DNA of 64,000 nt from Ipomoea triloba (lineage: Eukaryota > Streptophyta > Magnoliopsida > Solanales > Convolvulaceae), in contig NC_044920.1 in the NCBI RefSeq assembly GCF_003576645.1, forward strand, positions 26,162,730-26,226,729. Reading direction: 5' to 3'. The notes under the pieces were generated by a model. That model saw only the letters and a list, made by a program, of their open reading frames with translations, searched no databases and was not told the origin of the DNA. The translations under genes were made by a program, and so were the position numbers. This document shows, piece after piece, positions 62,125 to 64,000 of the stretch; position 1 is the stretch's first letter; the number at the start of each line of letters is the position of its first letter.

Positions 62125-63014
62125 GCTTGCTTTGGTATGTTCAAGGGAATGCTACCCTATGCTTTCTGTAGCTTGATTCTTGCGTTTTGTGTTTGATTAG
62201 TCAGTCTGTTCTTTTGTGTTCCGAGAGGGCAGGGGGGGAGTTTGTGGTGGGAGAGAGGAAATATACCGATGCTGCTCTTAATTGTTTGTATCTGTGATGT
62301 GATTTGTGAAAGAAACCATTGCCTTCTCCCCCATATGTTTGCGCTAACTTTACTTATATTACATATATATTGTCGGTTTCAGTTACAACTTACAAGCTCA
62401 TTTCTTTGCTCAAAATAGTAAAACTAGCAACCCTTCCAATTGCTTTGAGAATTATCCGGCCTACCATAGAACAAATCTCCTGTTTCTCGTTAGTTGATTC
62501 AGCCTGCTCTTGAAGTCTTAAGTTCATCTTTCTTTCTGATGTGTACTGTCTTTTTAGTCCTCTCACAGGTCCAAGAGATCATGACTCATAAGGAAGCCTT
62601 CTATATTAGTATATGTGGCAAGAAAAATAAACCCACCTTGGCCTGAGTTGCCTTCGTAGAGTTTGACTCTGACCACCTCGCAATTGCATTAATTGTTCAC
62701 TTACCAGCTGTCTCAAATTGCTAGATTACGAAAATAACATTTGAGAGTAAATTCTCAGGAACTTAATATCTTAGGTTAATTCAATAGTGGATTTCTAATA
62801 CAACTATAAGATTAAAGGATTAAAAAAAACAAAACAAAGCAACTCTCATGATGCTTATTGCAGTATTTAAAATTAAAATTCAAACAGCTAAGGTCTAGCT
62901 TTAGATGACTTGATATTAACTTCCTAATATTTTTAATTGAGTTGATATTTGATATGCTGCCAATCTGGGAGGTTGGGAAGCATCTGTACAAATTTGCATG
63001 CACTATTCCAATGG
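62125..63014. other. E2 3' UTR and spacer
   Basis: The first roughly 250 bases are the E2 3' UTR. Beyond that no gene or repeat is recognised. Confidence 0.5.
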
Positions 63015-63363
63015 CGTTTATAACTAGGCTGCAACAAGAAAATTGATGGAGAAATGCATCAAGACTCTGACTTTATTCTAGAAAATTAAGAATATTTTAA
63101 CCAGGAGTGGAAAGTGTTAGAATTGCTGACATTTATAACTAGGTTGCAACAACAAAATTGATTAACAAATGGATCAAGACTCGAACATTATTCTAGAAAA
63201 TCAAGAATATTTTAACTAGGAGTGGATCGGAAGGTGTTTGAATCGCTGATGTTTATAATTAGCTTGCAACAACAAAATTGATGGAGAAATGCATCAAGAC
63301 TCCTGACTTTATTCTAGAAAATCAAAAATATTTTAACCAGGAGTGAAAGGTGTTTAAATCGAA
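63015..63363. repeat. Tandem repeat of about 118 bp, three copies
   Basis: Copies begin near 63016, 63131 and 63251 with TTTATAACTAG or a variant and share GCAACAACAAAATTGAT and TATTTTAACCAGGAGTG. Divergence is moderate. It lies between the convergent E2 and PHT1 genes. Confidence 0.85.
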
Positions 63364-63659
63364 ATGCACGGGGACTTGAACTTTATTCTTGAATTGAATA
63401 TCAAGAAAAAAGTCGAGTTGACACACACTTGGAGGAGAAAAGTGATTAATTTACATTAATTATATATATTATATCTTTAAAAGGATGTAGTTGATGACCA
63501 TGATTATGATCTATAAGAAATTAAAAGTAAATATTAGTGGAATAAAAAGTTATACAAATTAAAGAGTATAGGGTTTTATTATTATTTTGATACATTAAGC
63601 AACGGCTAAGATCAAGTGCTGCATGCATGCATGCATCCACTGCCGGTGGATTTGGTACA
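63364..63659. other. 3' flank of the PHT1 gene
   Basis: Probable 3' UTR of the minus-strand transporter, with an overlapping GCATGCATGCATGCATCC run near 63620-63637. No other feature. Confidence 0.5.
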
Positions 63660-64000
63660 TCAATCCCAGGAAGCTTCCGAGTATCTAGACGACGGCGGCT
63701 GCGCCTCCGTCGGCGGCCTATTGGCGGCGGCCATCTGAGTCTCGACCTCACGGTCCTTCCCGCCATCCTCGCCGGAGATTTCCTCGAGAGACCTCCCTTT
63801 CGTCTCCGTCACCAAGAACGTACAGAAAAACCCTAGCATATTAGTGAAGGCCAAAAGATACATAGCCTTTTTTATTTTCTTCACGTTCCCATCCAGCGTG
63901 TAATACTGCACCCCAAAAGCGCTAACGATCGCGCCCGCCTTTCCCGCGGCGGCGCTCAGCGCGTGGCACGTGGATCTCACGCGCGTCGGAAAGAGCTCCG
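63660..64000 (-). CDS. PHT1-family inorganic phosphate transporter, C-terminal part
   Basis: The minus-strand reading frame enters from the right edge and stops at 63660-63662 (TGA); the first roughly four-fifths of the gene lie outside the window. Visible residues begin ELFPTRVRSTCHALSAAAGK, the conserved loop before transmembrane helix 11 in PHT1 H+/phosphate symporters. A short loop, a hydrophobic helix (AMYLLAFTNMLGFFCTFLV) and the family signature ETKGRSLEEISGE follow. The cytoplasmic tail is longer and more acidic/Pro-rich than in the shortest members (ending SSRYSEASWD). PHT1 proteins take up phosphate at the plasma membrane. The pattern of the last helix suggests the PHT1;8/9 side of the family, with low certainty. 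No intron in the visible part. It is convergent with the E2 gene. Confidence 0.88.
   Translation of the reverse strand, partial: ELFPTRVRSTCHALSAAAGKAGAIVSAFGVQYYTLDGNVKKIKKAMYLLAFTNMLGFFCTFLVTETKGRSLEEISGEDGGKDREVETQMAAANRPPTEAQPPSSRYSEASWD

Overview
This is nuclear DNA from a dicot plant. The genes have many short GT-AG introns and lie in AT-rich spacers. The gene families are typical of plants (G-type lectin receptor kinase, LRR receptor-like pseudokinase, DYW-type PPR protein, hydroxyproline galactosyltransferase, PHT1 phosphate transporter), and the spacers carry SINEs, MITEs, Helitrons and decayed retrotransposons. The species cannot be fixed from sequence alone. An asterid such as Ipomoea is a guess based on SINE and MITE style.

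Layout, left to right. 109-1299 (+) is the 3' end of a DUF819 membrane protein. 2517-7383 (+) is a complete 16-exon AAA+ ATPase of the DAA1/ATAD1-like family (830 aa). 7384-14181 is a spacer dominated by an array of about 245-bp repeats, each beginning with a Helitron-like 5' terminus; a separate 1.5-kb Helitron interrupts the array. 14182-17604 (+) is a G-type lectin S-receptor-like kinase, with a Cys/His-repeat protein related to the N-terminus of WRKY19 in convergent orientation at 17903-19795 (-). 22709-27208 is a near-perfect 2.25-kb tandem duplication. 27.2-36.6 kb is a transposon graveyard: a hAT-like MITE, a foldback element, a copia RT fragment, a LINE 3' end and a 2.96-kb Helitron. 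37154-41107 (+) is a 12-exon HPGT-type galactosyltransferase. 42468-44996 (+) is a 229-aa UBA-domain protein. 45304-48244 (-) is a probably domesticated hAT transposase-like gene whose start codon is split by an intron. 49039-51087 (-) is an intronless DYW PPR gene. 52.3-53.5 kb holds gypsy gag remains. 56519-58634 (+) is an LRR receptor pseudokinase, 60792-62124 (+) is an E2 ubiquitin-conjugating enzyme, and 63660-64000 (-) is the C-terminus of a PHT1 phosphate transporter.

The genes do not form a pathway or operon. Several of them (DAA1-like ATPase, WRKY19-like repeat protein, LRR kinase, UBC28-like E2) recall, from memory, the Arabidopsis At1g64110-At1g64230 neighbourhood, so the window is probably a conserved gene-order block swollen by transposons. 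I saw no tRNA or rRNA gene, no CRISPR array and no obviously new multi-gene system. The most unusual structures are the Helitron-terminus array with its documented empty site, the 2.25-kb tandem duplication that breaks inside a MITE, and the split-start hAT gene.
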